Shown: positions 53,573-62,668, numbered from the stretch's first letter. The stretch is DNA of 64,000 bases from JAXHUM01 sp034189325 (GCA_034189325.1 JAXHUM010000049.1:90009-154008); one strand, 5' to 3'. Notes: generated from the letters alone by a model not told the origin. Program-made: numbers and translations.

Positions 53573-53941
53573 ATGGGGAACTTTAGTAGGGCGAATTCAA
53601 GACGCCGAAGAAAACAAAGAGTGCGAAAAAAGGTTAGGGGCACAACGGAGATGCCCCGTTTATCCGTCTTTAGAAGCTCGAGGCACATCTATGCCCAAGT
53701 CATTGATGATTCTTCCGGGAAAACCCTGATCGAGGCATCTTCGTTGTCTAAAGAGCTTTCCACTCAAATAGTAGGAGTCGGCGAAAAGAAGAAGGTCGCG
53801 GCCTTGGTGGGGGCGAACGTTGGGAAAAAAGCGCTCGATAATGGGATCAAAAAGGTCGTTTTCGATAGAAATGGATTCTTGTACCATGGTCGCGTCAAAG
53901 CACTTGCAGAAGGGGCTCGTGAATCTGGGTTGAGATTTTGA
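53573..53941 (+). CDS. rplR: 50S ribosomal protein L18
   Basis: A 122-residue 5S rRNA-binding protein. It has a basic N-terminus (RRRRKQRVRKKVRGT) and RPRLSVFRS-like PRLSVFRSSRHIYAQVIDD, and ends FLYHGRVKALAEGARESGL. Confidence 0.96.
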   Translation: MGNFSRANSRRRRKQRVRKKVRGTTEMPRLSVFRSSRHIYAQVIDDSSGKTLIEASSLSKELSTQIVGVGEKKKVAALVGANVGKKALDNGIKKVVFDRNGFLYHGRVKALAEGARESGLRF

Positions 53942-53998
53942 TGAGTAAGGGTGCTTTATCGAACCTTTTGCTGCGCATCAAAAAGGGGGATTGGTCTA

Positions 53999-54496
53999 TT
54001 GTATAGACAAGGGGATGAAGAGCAGTTAATAGAGAAAGTCGTCCATATCAACCGGGTGGCGAAGGTTGTAAAAGGAGGGCGGCGCTTCAGTTTCAGCGCT
54101 ATTGTTATTGTGGGTGATGGTAAAGGAATGGTTGGCTTTGGGCTGGGAAAGGCGAAAGAAGTCCCCGAGGCGATCAGAAAAGGCGTGGAAAAGGCGAAAA
54201 GGGATATGAAAAATGTTTCGCTATTGGATATGACCATCCCTCATGATGTGATTGGACGGGATGGTGCAGGACGGGTTTTATTGAAGCCTGCGAGACCCGG
54301 GACAGGGCTCATTGCAGGTGGAGCGGTTCGTGCTGTGCTAGAGGCTGTGGGCATTCAAAATGTCCTGACAAAGTGCCTCGGATCTCACAATCCACATAAC
54401 ATCGTGAGGGCAACCTTAAAAGGTTTGTACTCTTTACAGAGCCCTGAGGAATTCGCCCGTTCCAGAGGCAAGACCGTAGACGAAATACTGAACTAG
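53999..54496 (+). CDS. rpsE: 30S ribosomal protein S5
   Basis: A 165-residue protein. The open frame extends back to 53951, but those 16 residues are not conserved. The TTG at 53999 has GGGGGA upstream and gives the normal length. EKVVHINRVAKVVKGGRRFS and GVIGAGVRAVLE-type residues (AGGAVRAVLEAVGI) are present. Confidence 0.94.
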   Translation: MYRQGDEEQLIEKVVHINRVAKVVKGGRRFSFSAIVIVGDGKGMVGFGLGKAKEVPEAIRKGVEKAKRDMKNVSLLDMTIPHDVIGRDGAGRVLLKPARPGTGLIAGGAVRAVLEAVGIQNVLTKCLGSHNPHNIVRATLKGLYSLQSPEEFARSRGKTVDEILN

Positions 54497-54619
54497 CATT
54501 TTCGGTTTTTGCTATCAAGAAAGGGAGAAGTTGTTAAGCAGTGACCGTCTTGAAATAAGCTTTTCCCCAATTCGTGAGACCCGGAAGCTGATAATGTGAG
54601 GACACCTGGTAGGTGTATT

Positions 54620-54796
54620 ATGACTGAGACCATCAAAGTGACACTTGTGAGAAGTGGAATAGGAAAAAACAAGAAAATCCGTCAAACTCTAAGAGGCTTG
54701 GGCCTCACAAGACTGAACAAGACTGTCGAATTGGAAAACACTCCGGCCATCAGAGGGATGATTAACAAAGTTTTGTTTCTTGTGGAGATTGGCTGA
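54620..54796 (+). CDS. rpmD: 50S ribosomal protein L30
   Basis: A 58-residue protein from the ATG at 54620, preceded by TAGGTG. It has TLVRSGIGKNKKIRQTLRGL and ends MINKVLFLVEIG. The frame is open from 54596, but family length favours the ATG. Confidence 0.94.
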   Translation: MTETIKVTLVRSGIGKNKKIRQTLRGLGLTRLNKTVELENTPAIRGMINKVLFLVEIG

Positions 54797-54814
54797 AGTT
54801 TCATGGAGAGTATG

Positions 54815-55255
54815 ATGAAAATTCATGAACTTTCACCCGCCGAAGGGTCTAGAAAGAAGAAAAAGAGAGTTGGTAGAGGACCTGGATCAGGGCATGGAAA
54901 GACCTGCTGTCGTGGACACAAAGGGCAAAAATCACGTTCTGGTGGTGGACCCAGACCCGGTTTTGAGGGTGGGCAGATGCCTCTACAAAGGCGTTTGCCC
55001 AAGCGAGGATTTACCAATATATTCAAGGAACAGTACAGTATCGTGAATGTCGAAGATCTTGAGAGGTTCCCTGAAAACTCCGACTTTGATTTTCAGGTCA
55101 TGAGAGAGACCGGATTGATCAGGAGATCGAGACTCGGGATTAAGCTGCTCGGAAGAGGTGAGATTTCTCGTCCCGTCACCATAAAGGTTACAAAAGTGAG
55201 TAACTCCGCAAGGGCGAAGATCGAGGCTGCCGGAGGGCGTGTCGAGATCGTCTAG
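54815..55255 (+). CDS. rplO: 50S ribosomal protein L15
   Basis: A 146-residue protein with the Gly-rich basic N-terminus KKKKRVGRGPGSGHGKT and GFEGGQMPLQRRLPKRGF. The ATG at 54815 is six bases after GGAG; ATGs at 54803 and 54812 are possible but less well placed. Confidence 0.95.
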   Translation: MKIHELSPAEGSRKKKKRVGRGPGSGHGKTCCRGHKGQKSRSGGGPRPGFEGGQMPLQRRLPKRGFTNIFKEQYSIVNVEDLERFPENSDFDFQVMRETGLIRRSRLGIKLLGRGEISRPVTIKVTKVSNSARAKIEAAGGRVEIV

Positions 55256-55357
55256 TCAATCTCTGCCTGCACTGCATGCATCTTCGAAGAGAGTGGCGCA
55301 GGGATTGAGTCTGAGAGAAGCGATGAAGAGGATGTCGGGATGGGAGCTAATCAATAA

Positions 55358-56671
55358 ATGATCGGTGGCGTTCAAAATATAGCCAAGGTTCCTGAGCTTA
55401 AGAAGAGAATTCTATTTACTCTTCTTATGTTGGCAGTTTATAGGATAGGATGCCATATCCCGACCCCAGGTATTGATGGGGCTGCTTTGGCCGCATTTTT
55501 CAGTTCGAGGCAGGGGACCCTTTTCGGGCTATTCGACATGTTTTCAGGTGGCGCCTTGAGCCAGATGTCGGTAATGGCCTTAGGGATTATGCCCTATATC
55601 AGCGCCTCTATCATTTTAGAGCTTCTGACCGTTGTCGTACCCTATCTGGAGAAGTTAAAAAAGGAGGGTGAACAAGGACGGAAAAAGATAACCCAGTATA
55701 CACGATACGGAACGGTTCTACTAAGTGTGATCCAAGGCTTTGGAATAGCCGTTGGTCTCGAAAATATGTCCAGCCCTGGGGGCGCCATGATTGTGCCGTC
55801 GGGGGGATGGGGGTTTAGGCTCCTGACGGTTGTCACGCTGACGGCCGGGACCGCTTTTTTAATGTGGCTGGGTGAACAGATTACCGAGAAGGGGATAGGA
55901 AACGGCATTTCACTCATCATTTTTGCAGGTATTGTGGCTGGCTTCCCCGTAGGTGTTGCAAACACTTTTCGATTGATGAGCACTGGGGAATTGACCCCGT
56001 TTTTTATGACATTGATTGTCGCCTTAATGATTGCCGTCATTGGCGCCATCGTCTTTGTTGAAAGGGGACAGAGGAGGATACCCGTTCAGTATGCAAAGCG
56101 GGTGGTGGGGCGTAGAATGTACGGTGGCCAGAGCACCCATCTTCCTCTGAAAGTCAACACGTCTGGTGTCATTCCGCCGATTTTTGCATCTTCCATTATT
56201 ATGTTCCCGGCCACAATTGCGAATTTTTTAAACGTCAAAGAGATCCCTTGGCTGCAGCATATCGTCAACACCTTACATCCCGGACATATCGTCTACAACT
56301 TGGTGTATGTGGGTTTTATATTTTTTTTCTGCTACTTTTATACTTCCGTGCATTTCAACCCCGTAGATGTGGCAGACAATATGAAGAGGCAGGGAGGGTT
56401 CGTTCCTGGGATAAGACCTGGGAAAAACACGGCCGAGTTTATTGATCGAGTATTGACTAGGATAACGTTCTCAGGCGCCATCTACGTCTCGGCTATATGC
56501 GTTTTACCTCAGATTCTTATGTATAAGCTTAATGTCCCATTCTATTTCGGTGGGACCGCCATATTGATAGTCGTCGGTGTGGCGATGGATACCACTAATC
56601 AGATTGAATCTCATCTGTTGACCCGACATTATGAGGGATTCATGAAAAAGGGTTTTGGTAAACAAAAGTAG
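55358..56671 (+). CDS. secY: Protein translocase channel subunit SecY
   Basis: A 437-residue inner-membrane protein with ten expected membrane helices, forming the SecYEG pore. It shows YRIGCHIPTPGID, the plug region GGALSQMSVMALGIMPYISA and the cytoplasmic loop GQRRIPVQYAKRVVGRRMYGG that binds SecA and ribosomes. It is followed directly by rpmJ; adk, map and infA, often found here in other bacteria, are not. Confidence 0.97.
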   Translation: MIGGVQNIAKVPELKKRILFTLLMLAVYRIGCHIPTPGIDGAALAAFFSSRQGTLFGLFDMFSGGALSQMSVMALGIMPYISASIILELLTVVVPYLEKLKKEGEQGRKKITQYTRYGTVLLSVIQGFGIAVGLENMSSPGGAMIVPSGGWGFRLLTVVTLTAGTAFLMWLGEQITEKGIGNGISLIIFAGIVAGFPVGVANTFRLMSTGELTPFFMTLIVALMIAVIGAIVFVERGQRRIPVQYAKRVVGRRMYGGQSTHLPLKVNTSGVIPPIFASSIIMFPATIANFLNVKEIPWLQHIVNTLHPGHIVYNLVYVGFIFFFCYFYTSVHFNPVDVADNMKRQGGFVPGIRPGKNTAEFIDRVLTRITFSGAIYVSAICVLPQILMYKLNVPFYFGGTAILIVVGVAMDTTNQIESHLLTRHYEGFMKKGFGKQK

Positions 56672-56706
56672 GTGTTGTCTGTATTTGCCTGGAGGCCAGT
56701 GAAAAC

Positions 56707-56820
56707 ATGAAAGTGAGACCATCTGTCAAAAAAATATGCAATAAGTGTAAGGTTATTAGACGAAAAGGAATAACTCGCGTAATCTGTGAAAACCCACGGC
56801 ATAAGCAACGTCAAGGCTGA
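56707..56820 (+). CDS. rpmJ: 50S ribosomal protein L36 (zinc-binding form)
   Basis: A 37-residue protein, MKVRPSVKKICNKCKVIRRK, with three cysteines and a histidine for zinc. It lies 35 bp after secY and before rpsM. Confidence 0.95.
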   Translation: MKVRPSVKKICNKCKVIRRKGITRVICENPRHKQRQG

Positions 56821-56895
56821 AGATCTGTTTATGGGTGTATTTGAGACGTAAGCGAGAAATATCTTTAAAAGACAGCTAGTAAAGAGGAGTGGAGA

Positions 56896-57264
56896 TTGGC
56901 TAGAATTGCAGGTGTTGACTTACCAAGAGGTAAGAGAATGGAGATTGCCCTCACCTATATTTATGGGATCGGGAGGAGTACCTCCAGGAAGATACTCGCT
57001 GAGTCAAATATAGACTGGGACATGTCTTCAGATGATATCAGCGGTGATCAGATAGCAAATATCCGTAAGGTGATTGATGAGAAGTATGAAGTGGAAGGAG
57101 ATCTCCGTAGAGCTACGTCTATGAATATCAAACGTCTCATGGACTTGGGCACATATCGCGGCTTGAGGCATCGAAGAGGTCTGCCAGCCAGGGGGCAAAG
57201 GACCAGTACAAATGCCAGGACAAGAAAAGGCCCTCGACGCGCTGTTGTGGGGAAGAGAAAATAA
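56896..57264 (+). CDS. rpsM: 30S ribosomal protein S13
   Basis: A 122-residue protein with a TTG start at 56896 after GAGGAG. It begins ARIAGVDLPRGKRMEIALTY and ends with the basic tail RGQRTSTNARTRKGPRR. Confidence 0.97.
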   Translation: MARIAGVDLPRGKRMEIALTYIYGIGRSTSRKILAESNIDWDMSSDDISGDQIANIRKVIDEKYEVEGDLRRATSMNIKRLMDLGTYRGLRHRRGLPARGQRTSTNARTRKGPRRAVVGKRK

Positions 57265-57284
57265 CTGAAAGTTGAGGATAGAGG

Positions 57285-57680
57285 ATGGCCAGAGCTGCAA
57301 GAAAAAGGGGCAAAGCCAAGAAAGAAAAGAGAAATGTGTCTTCAGGCATTGTGCATATTCATTCCACATTCAACAATACGATCGTGACCATTACCGATCC
57401 TGAGGGAAATGTTATTGCCCAGTCAAGTGCCGGCCGGTCTGGGTTCAAGGGGTCAAGAAAGAGCACTCCCTTTGCCGCTCAACTTGCCGCCAAGGATGCC
57501 ATTGAACAGGCAATGGACCAAGGGATGAGAGTCGCTGAGGTGAGAGTCAAGGGCCCAGGTGTGGGAAGAGAAGCGGCCCTCCGAGCCCTCCAAGTGGATG
57601 GATTTACGGTTACCCTTATTAGAGACGTGACACCCATACCGCACAACGGGTGCCGTCCACCTAAAAGGCGTAGGGTATAG
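57285..57680 (+). CDS. rpsK: 30S ribosomal protein S11
   Basis: A 131-residue platform protein. It has IVHIHSTFNNTIVTITD, GPGVGREAALRAL and the C-terminal PHNGCRPPKRRRV. ATG start 20 bp after rpsM. Confidence 0.97.
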   Translation: MARAARKRGKAKKEKRNVSSGIVHIHSTFNNTIVTITDPEGNVIAQSSAGRSGFKGSRKSTPFAAQLAAKDAIEQAMDQGMRVAEVRVKGPGVGREAALRALQVDGFTVTLIRDVTPIPHNGCRPPKRRRV

Positions 57681-57789
57681 CATAGTTTCTTACTACCACT
57701 GTGATAATTGGTTTAGGAGCTAGCTTGGACTCTTGCTGAGAGTCGAATAAAGAATTGAATATTTTAATTGGGTTTAAGGAGGCGCTGAT

Positions 57790-58419
57790 TTGGCCAGATA
57801 TGTCGGTGCATCATGCAGGTTATGCCGACGCGAGAACCAGAAGTTGTTCTTAAAAGGTGATCGTTGTTATGGAGATAAATGCGCGTTTGAGAGAAGGGCC
57901 TACGCGCCGGGGCAACATGGGCAGAGACGTGGAGGAAAATATTCCGATTACAAGGTCCAGTTAAGGGAAAAGCAGAAGGTCAAAAGGATTTATGGTGTTC
58001 TGGAGAGTCAATTTCGAGGGTACTATAATAGGGCTGAAAGACGCAAAGGGATAACCGGGACAAATCTTCTGATTTTTCTTGAGTGCCGCCTGGATAATGT
58101 TGTTTACCGAATGGGTTTTGCCAGCTCAAGAAATCAGGCGAGACAACTTGTTCGGCATAATCATTTTTTGGTGAATTCGAAAAAGGTCAATATTCCATCC
58201 TATCAGGTAAAGCCGAACGATATTGTAGAAGTGAGAGAGAAGAGCCTTAAAGTTCCCCCGGTGTTGGAGAGCATGGAAACCGTTGTCAGAAGAGGAATTC
58301 CTAGCTGGATAGAGATTGAAAAGGAAAAATCAAGGGGGACATTTAAAGCGCTTCCAAATCGAGAAGACCTGACTATGCCCATCCAAGAACAGCTTATTGT
58401 TGAATTATACTCGAAATAG
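57790..58419 (+). CDS. rpsD: 30S ribosomal protein S4 (cysteine-containing form)
   Basis: A 209-residue assembly-initiating protein, TTG start at 57790 after AAGGAGG. It begins ARYVGASCRLCRRENQK and keeps four cysteines (CRLC, then CYGDKC), the zinc form. The S4 domain RLDNVVYRMGFASSRNQARQ is intact. It is followed by 333 bp without a gene before rpoA. Confidence 0.96.
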   Translation: MARYVGASCRLCRRENQKLFLKGDRCYGDKCAFERRAYAPGQHGQRRGGKYSDYKVQLREKQKVKRIYGVLESQFRGYYNRAERRKGITGTNLLIFLECRLDNVVYRMGFASSRNQARQLVRHNHFLVNSKKVNIPSYQVKPNDIVEVREKSLKVPPVLESMETVVRRGIPSWIEIEKEKSRGTFKALPNREDLTMPIQEQLIVELYSK

Positions 58420-58752
58420 AAAGCAGTGCCTCATGGTCGATGATCGGCTGGTGACATGTGAAAGTATGCGAAGAACCCACGACTCGGGATTGAAAAGACA
58501 GGCATATTTCTAAACCAGACTGATGAGAGACTTTCTGTCCTGGGTCAAAATGGCAGTATTGAGACGCAATCCTGCTGAGAGTCTGTGCTGATCCTCGTGT
58601 GTCACAGATTGGCTAATGTGGACCAGAGAGTTCTCTACGAGATGGGAGGAGATGAGTTTTCTTTTACAGAAGTTTTTGGCATGTCGTGAGGGATCTTCAT
58701 TTTGAATGAGACCGGTCGAAAAATGTCAATTGAATAATAGAGGGAGGCTTTT
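58420..58752. other. Unusually long spacer between rpsD and rpoA
   Basis: 333 bp with no supported reading frame, RNA or terminator, in a cluster where spacers are mostly under 120 bp. It might contain a separate rpoA promoter, but no clear hexamer pair was found. Confidence 0.45.
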
Positions 58753-59790
58753 TTGGCAGATCTAAAGAGCAGAAACTGGCGGGAACTTATCAAACCCAAA
58801 CGTATTGAGATTGATCCTGGCAAATATTCCAGTACTTACGGGAAATTCGTATGCGAACCTCTTGAAAGAGGGTTTGGGATCACGATAGGCAATGCGTTGC
58901 GGAGGGTTTTGCTTTCATCTTTACAGGGTGCTGCTATTGTCAGTGCCAAATTTGACAGTGTTCAGCATGAGTTCTCCAATATTCCCGGTGTGCTCGAGGA
59001 TGTGACGGATATTATTCTGAATCTAAAAGAAGTCAAATTGAAGACCGTTGATGTGGAAGAAGCAGTAATTCATCTCTCTTCTGAAGGGGAAGGGGTGGTG
59101 ACGGCAGGTGATATTGAGATTCACGGTCTTGTCGAGATTCTGAATCCTGAGCAACATATTTGCACACTGAATGAAGAAGCCAAGCTAAATATAGAGATGG
59201 TTGTGAAGGTTGGAAAGGGCTATGTCCCTGTGGAGAAATTGAAGGATAAAGATCCGGAGATAGGAGTTATCCCAATAGATGCCATATTCTCGCCGATTCA
59301 GAAGGTCAGTTATGTCGTAACGAATGCCAGGGTTGGTCAGGTTGCGGATTATGATAAATTGACTCTTGAACTCTGGACCGATGGGAGTGTGATTCCCGAA
59401 GATGCCGTTGCTTTTGCAGCCAAAATCCTCAAAGAGCAAATGAATCCGTTCATTAATTTTGAAGAAGAGCCGGAACCAATCGAAGAGGAAGAAGAAGAAA
59501 AGGATGAGGTGAACGAAAATCTATTCAGGCCCGTTTCAGAACTCGAATTGTCGGTTCGTTCAGCAAACTGCCTTAAAAATGCCGATATCAAGCTGATTGG
59601 GCAGTTGGTTCAAAAAACAGAAGCAGATATGTTAAAGACGAAGAATTTCGGGCGAAAATCTCTCAATGAAATCAAAGCAATCCTGGAAGAAATGGGACTT
59701 TCATTGGGGATGAAATTGGACAATATTTCTCTTGACGAACATATCAATATGAATGAGGAAGAGGAAAAGGAAGAGGTTGCGGATAGATGA
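58753..59790 (+). CDS. rpoA: RNA polymerase alpha subunit
   Basis: A 345-residue protein, TTG start at 58753 after GAGGGAGG. The assembly domain (about 1-235) includes GFGITIGNALRRVLLSSLQGAA. An acidic linker follows (EEEPEPIEEEEEEKDE, about 237-252), then the C-terminal DNA- and activator-binding domain (LELSVRSANCLKNADI; GRKSLNEIKAIL). Its stop overlaps the rplQ start (ATGA). Confidence 0.97.
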   Translation: MADLKSRNWRELIKPKRIEIDPGKYSSTYGKFVCEPLERGFGITIGNALRRVLLSSLQGAAIVSAKFDSVQHEFSNIPGVLEDVTDIILNLKEVKLKTVDVEEAVIHLSSEGEGVVTAGDIEIHGLVEILNPEQHICTLNEEAKLNIEMVVKVGKGYVPVEKLKDKDPEIGVIPIDAIFSPIQKVSYVVTNARVGQVADYDKLTLELWTDGSVIPEDAVAFAAKILKEQMNPFINFEEEPEPIEEEEEEKDEVNENLFRPVSELELSVRSANCLKNADIKLIGQLVQKTEADMLKTKNFGRKSLNEIKAILEEMGLSLGMKLDNISLDEHINMNEEEEKEEVADR

Positions 59791-60206
59791 GGCACAGAAA
59801 GGCAGGGAAGGAATTAGGGCGCAATACAAGTCACCGCAGGGCCGTTCTGAGGAACTTAGTGACTTCGTTGTTCAAATATGAGCAGATTGAGACAACCGAT
59901 GCAAAGGCAAAGGCGCTTCGGCCCGTGGCTGAAAAGATGATCACTCTCGCTAAACGGGGTGATCTGCATGCAAGGCGCCAAGCCCTTGCCTATATGGAAG
60001 ACAAGGCAGTGACACACAGACTGTTCGAGGAATTGAAGGATAGGTATCTGGACAGACAGGGTGGTTATCTTAGAATCGTCAAAAAGGGCAATAGGAAGGG
60101 GGATGGGGCACCAGTTTCTATTGTCCAGCTGCTCCCGGTTGAGGGTGAGAAAAAGCCGGTGAAAAAGGGGAAGAAAGAAAATACGGTAAAGCCGGATGTC
60201 AAATAG
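59787..60206 (+). CDS. rplQ: 50S ribosomal protein L17
   Basis: A 139-residue protein starting MRHRKAGKELGRNTSHRRAV and overlapping rpoA by four bases. After the usual 115-120 residues it has a Lys-rich tail. Last gene of the ribosomal block; the next strong terminator-like hairpin is in the pyrB leader. Confidence 0.97.
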   Translation: MRHRKAGKELGRNTSHRRAVLRNLVTSLFKYEQIETTDAKAKALRPVAEKMITLAKRGDLHARRQALAYMEDKAVTHRLFEELKDRYLDRQGGYLRIVKKGNRKGDGAPVSIVQLLPVEGEKKPVKKGKKENTVKPDVK

Positions 60207-60379
60207 GGGACAACAAGATGGAGGAAACCGAAGAGGAACGACAAAAGGATGATAACTGAAGGGAGCCTTTTGGGAAGGTCTTTTTGGTTGCCTTTTTGCC
60301 ATTTGGATTCTAGGATATAAACAAAAAATCATCAAATTAAAACATCCAAATAAGAATATGATTCATATGAGGGAGAAAC

Positions 60380-60451
60380 ATGGTGAACCTCCTTGTTGGA
60401 CAATCGGCAAGGAGGTTTTTTTTATATGGAGATTCAAGTGAGAGAATTTAG
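60380..60451 (+). CDS. Putative 23-residue leader peptide overlapping pyrB start
   Basis: ATG at 60380, with GGGAG four bases upstream, opens a 23-codon frame (MVNLLVGQSARRFFLYGDSS, then ERI) that passes through the whole hairpin and ends at TAG 60449-60451, inside pyrB in another frame. A ribosome on it would melt the hairpin that covers the pyrB Shine-Dalgarno. Analogous in idea to the pyrBI leader peptide of enterobacteria, but unrelated in sequence. Translation is not proven. Confidence 0.45.
   Translation: MVNLLVGQSARRFFLYGDSSERI
60386..60423 (+). terminator. Terminator-like hairpin that also covers the pyrB Shine-Dalgarno
   Basis: AACCTCCTTG (60386-60395) pairs perfectly with CAAGGAGGTT (60408-60417) around a 12-base loop. 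A run of eight Ts (60416-60423) follows. The 3' arm contains AAGGAGG, the Shine-Dalgarno for the pyrB ATG at 60426. The element can therefore end transcripts from the alpha cluster and, if read through, hide the pyrB initiation site. Confidence 0.85.
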
Positions 60452-61367
60452 CCATAAAGATCTTCTGGGTATGGGACAGATGTCGTGTGAGGATATCGAA
60501 CTGGTTTTGGATACGGCGAAGTCCCTGACAGAGATTTCAACAAGGGATATCAAAAAGGTCCCAACCTTACGCGGCAAAGCTGTGATCAATTTTTTCCAAG
60601 AGCCAAGTACAAGGACTCGAACCTCGTTTGAAATCGCTGGTAAGAGACTGAGTGCTGATACCTTCGGTCTGAGCGCCACTACCAGCAGCATGGTAAAAGG
60701 GGAGACCCTTATAGACACGGGACGAAACCTCCAGGCCATGAATCCCGATATTATTGTATTGAGGCATTCTTCGAGCGGTGCCCCACATCTTCTGGCAAAG
60801 CACGTAAAGGCAGGTGTGATCAATGCCGGGGACGGGATCAACGAACATCCCACTCAGGCGCTCCTCGATCTTTTTACGATCAGGGAAAAGAAAGGCAGAA
60901 TCAAGGGATTGAAGGTTGTTATTATAGGTGACATCGCCCATAGCAGAGTGGCTAGATCGGATATCATAGGTCTGACCAAGATGGGGGCGGATGTCACCGT
61001 GGCCGGTCCGCCCACCATGATTCCTCTAGGCGTCGAAGCATTTGGGGTAAAGGTAGTTCATAATCCTCAAGAAGCCGTTAGAGAGAAGGATGTTATTATG
61101 CTATTAAGAATTCAACTGGAGCGGCAGAGCAAAACCCTGTTCCCGGGGGTCAGGGAATATGCTTCCTTTTTCGGACTGGGAAGGGACGCTCTGAAGAAGG
61201 CGAAAAAAGATGTCATTGTGATGCATCCGGGCCCGATCAATCGAGGTGTGGAAATGACCTCAGAGGTTGCGGACAGCCCCTGTTCCGTTATCCTTGATCA
61301 AGTTGCCAATGGAGTGGCCGTGCGCATGGCCATACTCTATCTTCTGATAGGAGGGGCCGGACAGTGA
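60426..61367 (+). CDS. pyrB: Aspartate carbamoyltransferase catalytic subunit
   Basis: A 313-residue cytoplasmic enzyme for the first committed step of pyrimidine synthesis (carbamoyl phosphate + aspartate). It has the carbamoyl-phosphate motif FQEPSTRTRTSFE, the HPTQALLDL segment and LRIQLERQ for aspartate. The ATG at 60426 is eight bases after AAGGAGG; an in-frame TTG at 60393 lies inside the hairpin and is rejected. No pyrI regulatory subunit is present. It overlaps pyrC by four bases (GTGA), the pyrBC arrangement of many non-enteric bacteria. Confidence 0.97.
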   Translation: MEIQVREFSHKDLLGMGQMSCEDIELVLDTAKSLTEISTRDIKKVPTLRGKAVINFFQEPSTRTRTSFEIAGKRLSADTFGLSATTSSMVKGETLIDTGRNLQAMNPDIIVLRHSSSGAPHLLAKHVKAGVINAGDGINEHPTQALLDLFTIREKKGRIKGLKVVIIGDIAHSRVARSDIIGLTKMGADVTVAGPPTMIPLGVEAFGVKVVHNPQEAVREKDVIMLLRIQLERQSKTLFPGVREYASFFGLGRDALKKAKKDVIVMHPGPINRGVEMTSEVADSPCSVILDQVANGVAVRMAILYLLIGGAGQ

Positions 61368-62668
61368 TAACATGGATAAAAGCGGGAACGCTTATAGATC
61401 CTGAGAGGGGGGCTGTTAAGAAGAGAGACCTCATTGTTGAGAAAGGAAAGATCTCAAAAATATTGCCCCACGGCAATTTCAAGGCAGAGAACCGGCGGGT
61501 ACAGGTTATAGACGCAACAAACAAATTGGTGGCCCCCGGCCTCATCGATATGCACACCCATCTGCGGGAGCCCGGAGAGGAGTACAAAGAAACCATAGCC
61601 TCAGGAGGAAGATCCGGGATTGCCGGAGGCTTCACCTCCCTGGCCTGTATGCCCAATACAACGCCGCCGAATGACAGCCGATCTGTGACGGAATTTATTT
61701 TGGAACAGGCAAAAAGGTCTGGTCTTTGCAATATATATCCCATTGCGGCCATTACATTGGGACAGCAGGGAAAACGACTGACGGAGTTTGGGGATCTCAA
61801 GGATGCCGGGGCAGTGGCCCTCTCCGACGACGGGCTGCCGGTCACTGACAGTGAATTGATGAGGAGGGCTTTGGAATATGCCGCTTACCATGGGTTGACA
61901 GTGATATCCCATGCCGAGGATAGGGCACTGTCAAGGGGAGGGGTGATGCACGAAGGTGTTGTTTCCACCCTGATCGGTCTGCCTGGGATCCCTGCGGCAA
62001 GCGAAGAGATAATGATCTGGAGGGAGATATGTCTTGCAGATTTGACCCGATGTCCGGTTCATATTGCCCATGTCAGCACGGCAGGTTCTGTTGAGTTGAT
62101 TCGAAGGGCCAAGGAGGCACAAATACCGGTTACCGCGGAGACGGCCCCCCATTATTTTTCCCTGGACCATAACGAGGTCTTTGGATTTAAAACCAATGCG
62201 AAGATCAACCCCCCCTTAAGGACCCGGGAGGATGTTGAGGCAATTCAAAAGGGATTGGCCGAGGATGTCATAGATGCCATCGCAACGGATCATGCCCCAC
62301 ATAGCCCCCTGGAGAAGGAGGTGGAATTTGACAGGGCCGCCTTTGGGGCGATCGGGTTGGAAACGGCCCTCCCCTTGACACTTGCACTGGTTCGGAATGG
62401 GACGCTTGAGCTGCCTCAAGCCATTAAGAAACTCTCAACCAATCCGGCCTCGATTTTGGGAATATCAGGCGGGAGCCTGGGTGTGGGAGATTCCGCGGAT
62501 CTCGTGATTATAGATCCGGAATCTGAATATCAGTTGGAGGAGGGAGACATTCTCTCCAAAAGCAAAAACTCTCCCTTTATCGGCAAGACAATGAAGGGGA
62601 GAAATGACCTGACCATGATAAGTGGTAAGGTCGTCTGGGAAAGACATGGAAAATATTCTCGTCGTTGA
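61364..62668 (+). CDS. pyrC: Dihydroorotase
   Basis: A 434-residue type I dihydroorotase that cyclises carbamoyl aspartate. GTG start overlapping pyrB. Zinc ligands are visible as HTH in DMHTHLREPG (about 65), His in ISHAEDRAL, His in HIAHVSTAGSV and Asp in ATDHAPHS. All catalytic residues are present, so it is an active form rather than the inactive PyrC' that partners PyrB in pseudomonads. Its last 23 bases overlap the downstream regulator gene. Confidence 0.96.
   Translation: MITWIKAGTLIDPERGAVKKRDLIVEKGKISKILPHGNFKAENRRVQVIDATNKLVAPGLIDMHTHLREPGEEYKETIASGGRSGIAGGFTSLACMPNTTPPNDSRSVTEFILEQAKRSGLCNIYPIAAITLGQQGKRLTEFGDLKDAGAVALSDDGLPVTDSELMRRALEYAAYHGLTVISHAEDRALSRGGVMHEGVVSTLIGLPGIPAASEEIMIWREICLADLTRCPVHIAHVSTAGSVELIRRAKEAQIPVTAETAPHYFSLDHNEVFGFKTNAKINPPLRTREDVEAIQKGLAEDVIDAIATDHAPHSPLEKEVEFDRAAFGAIGLETALPLTLALVRNGTLELPQAIKKLSTNPASILGISGGSLGVGDSADLVIIDPESEYQLEEGDILSKSKNSPFIGKTMKGRNDLTMISGKVVWERHGKYSRR

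Noticed and set aside
60393..60425. pyrB start at the TTG at 60393
   Set aside because: It lies within the hairpin stem and loop. The ATG at 60426 has a perfect Shine-Dalgarno and the family N-terminus.
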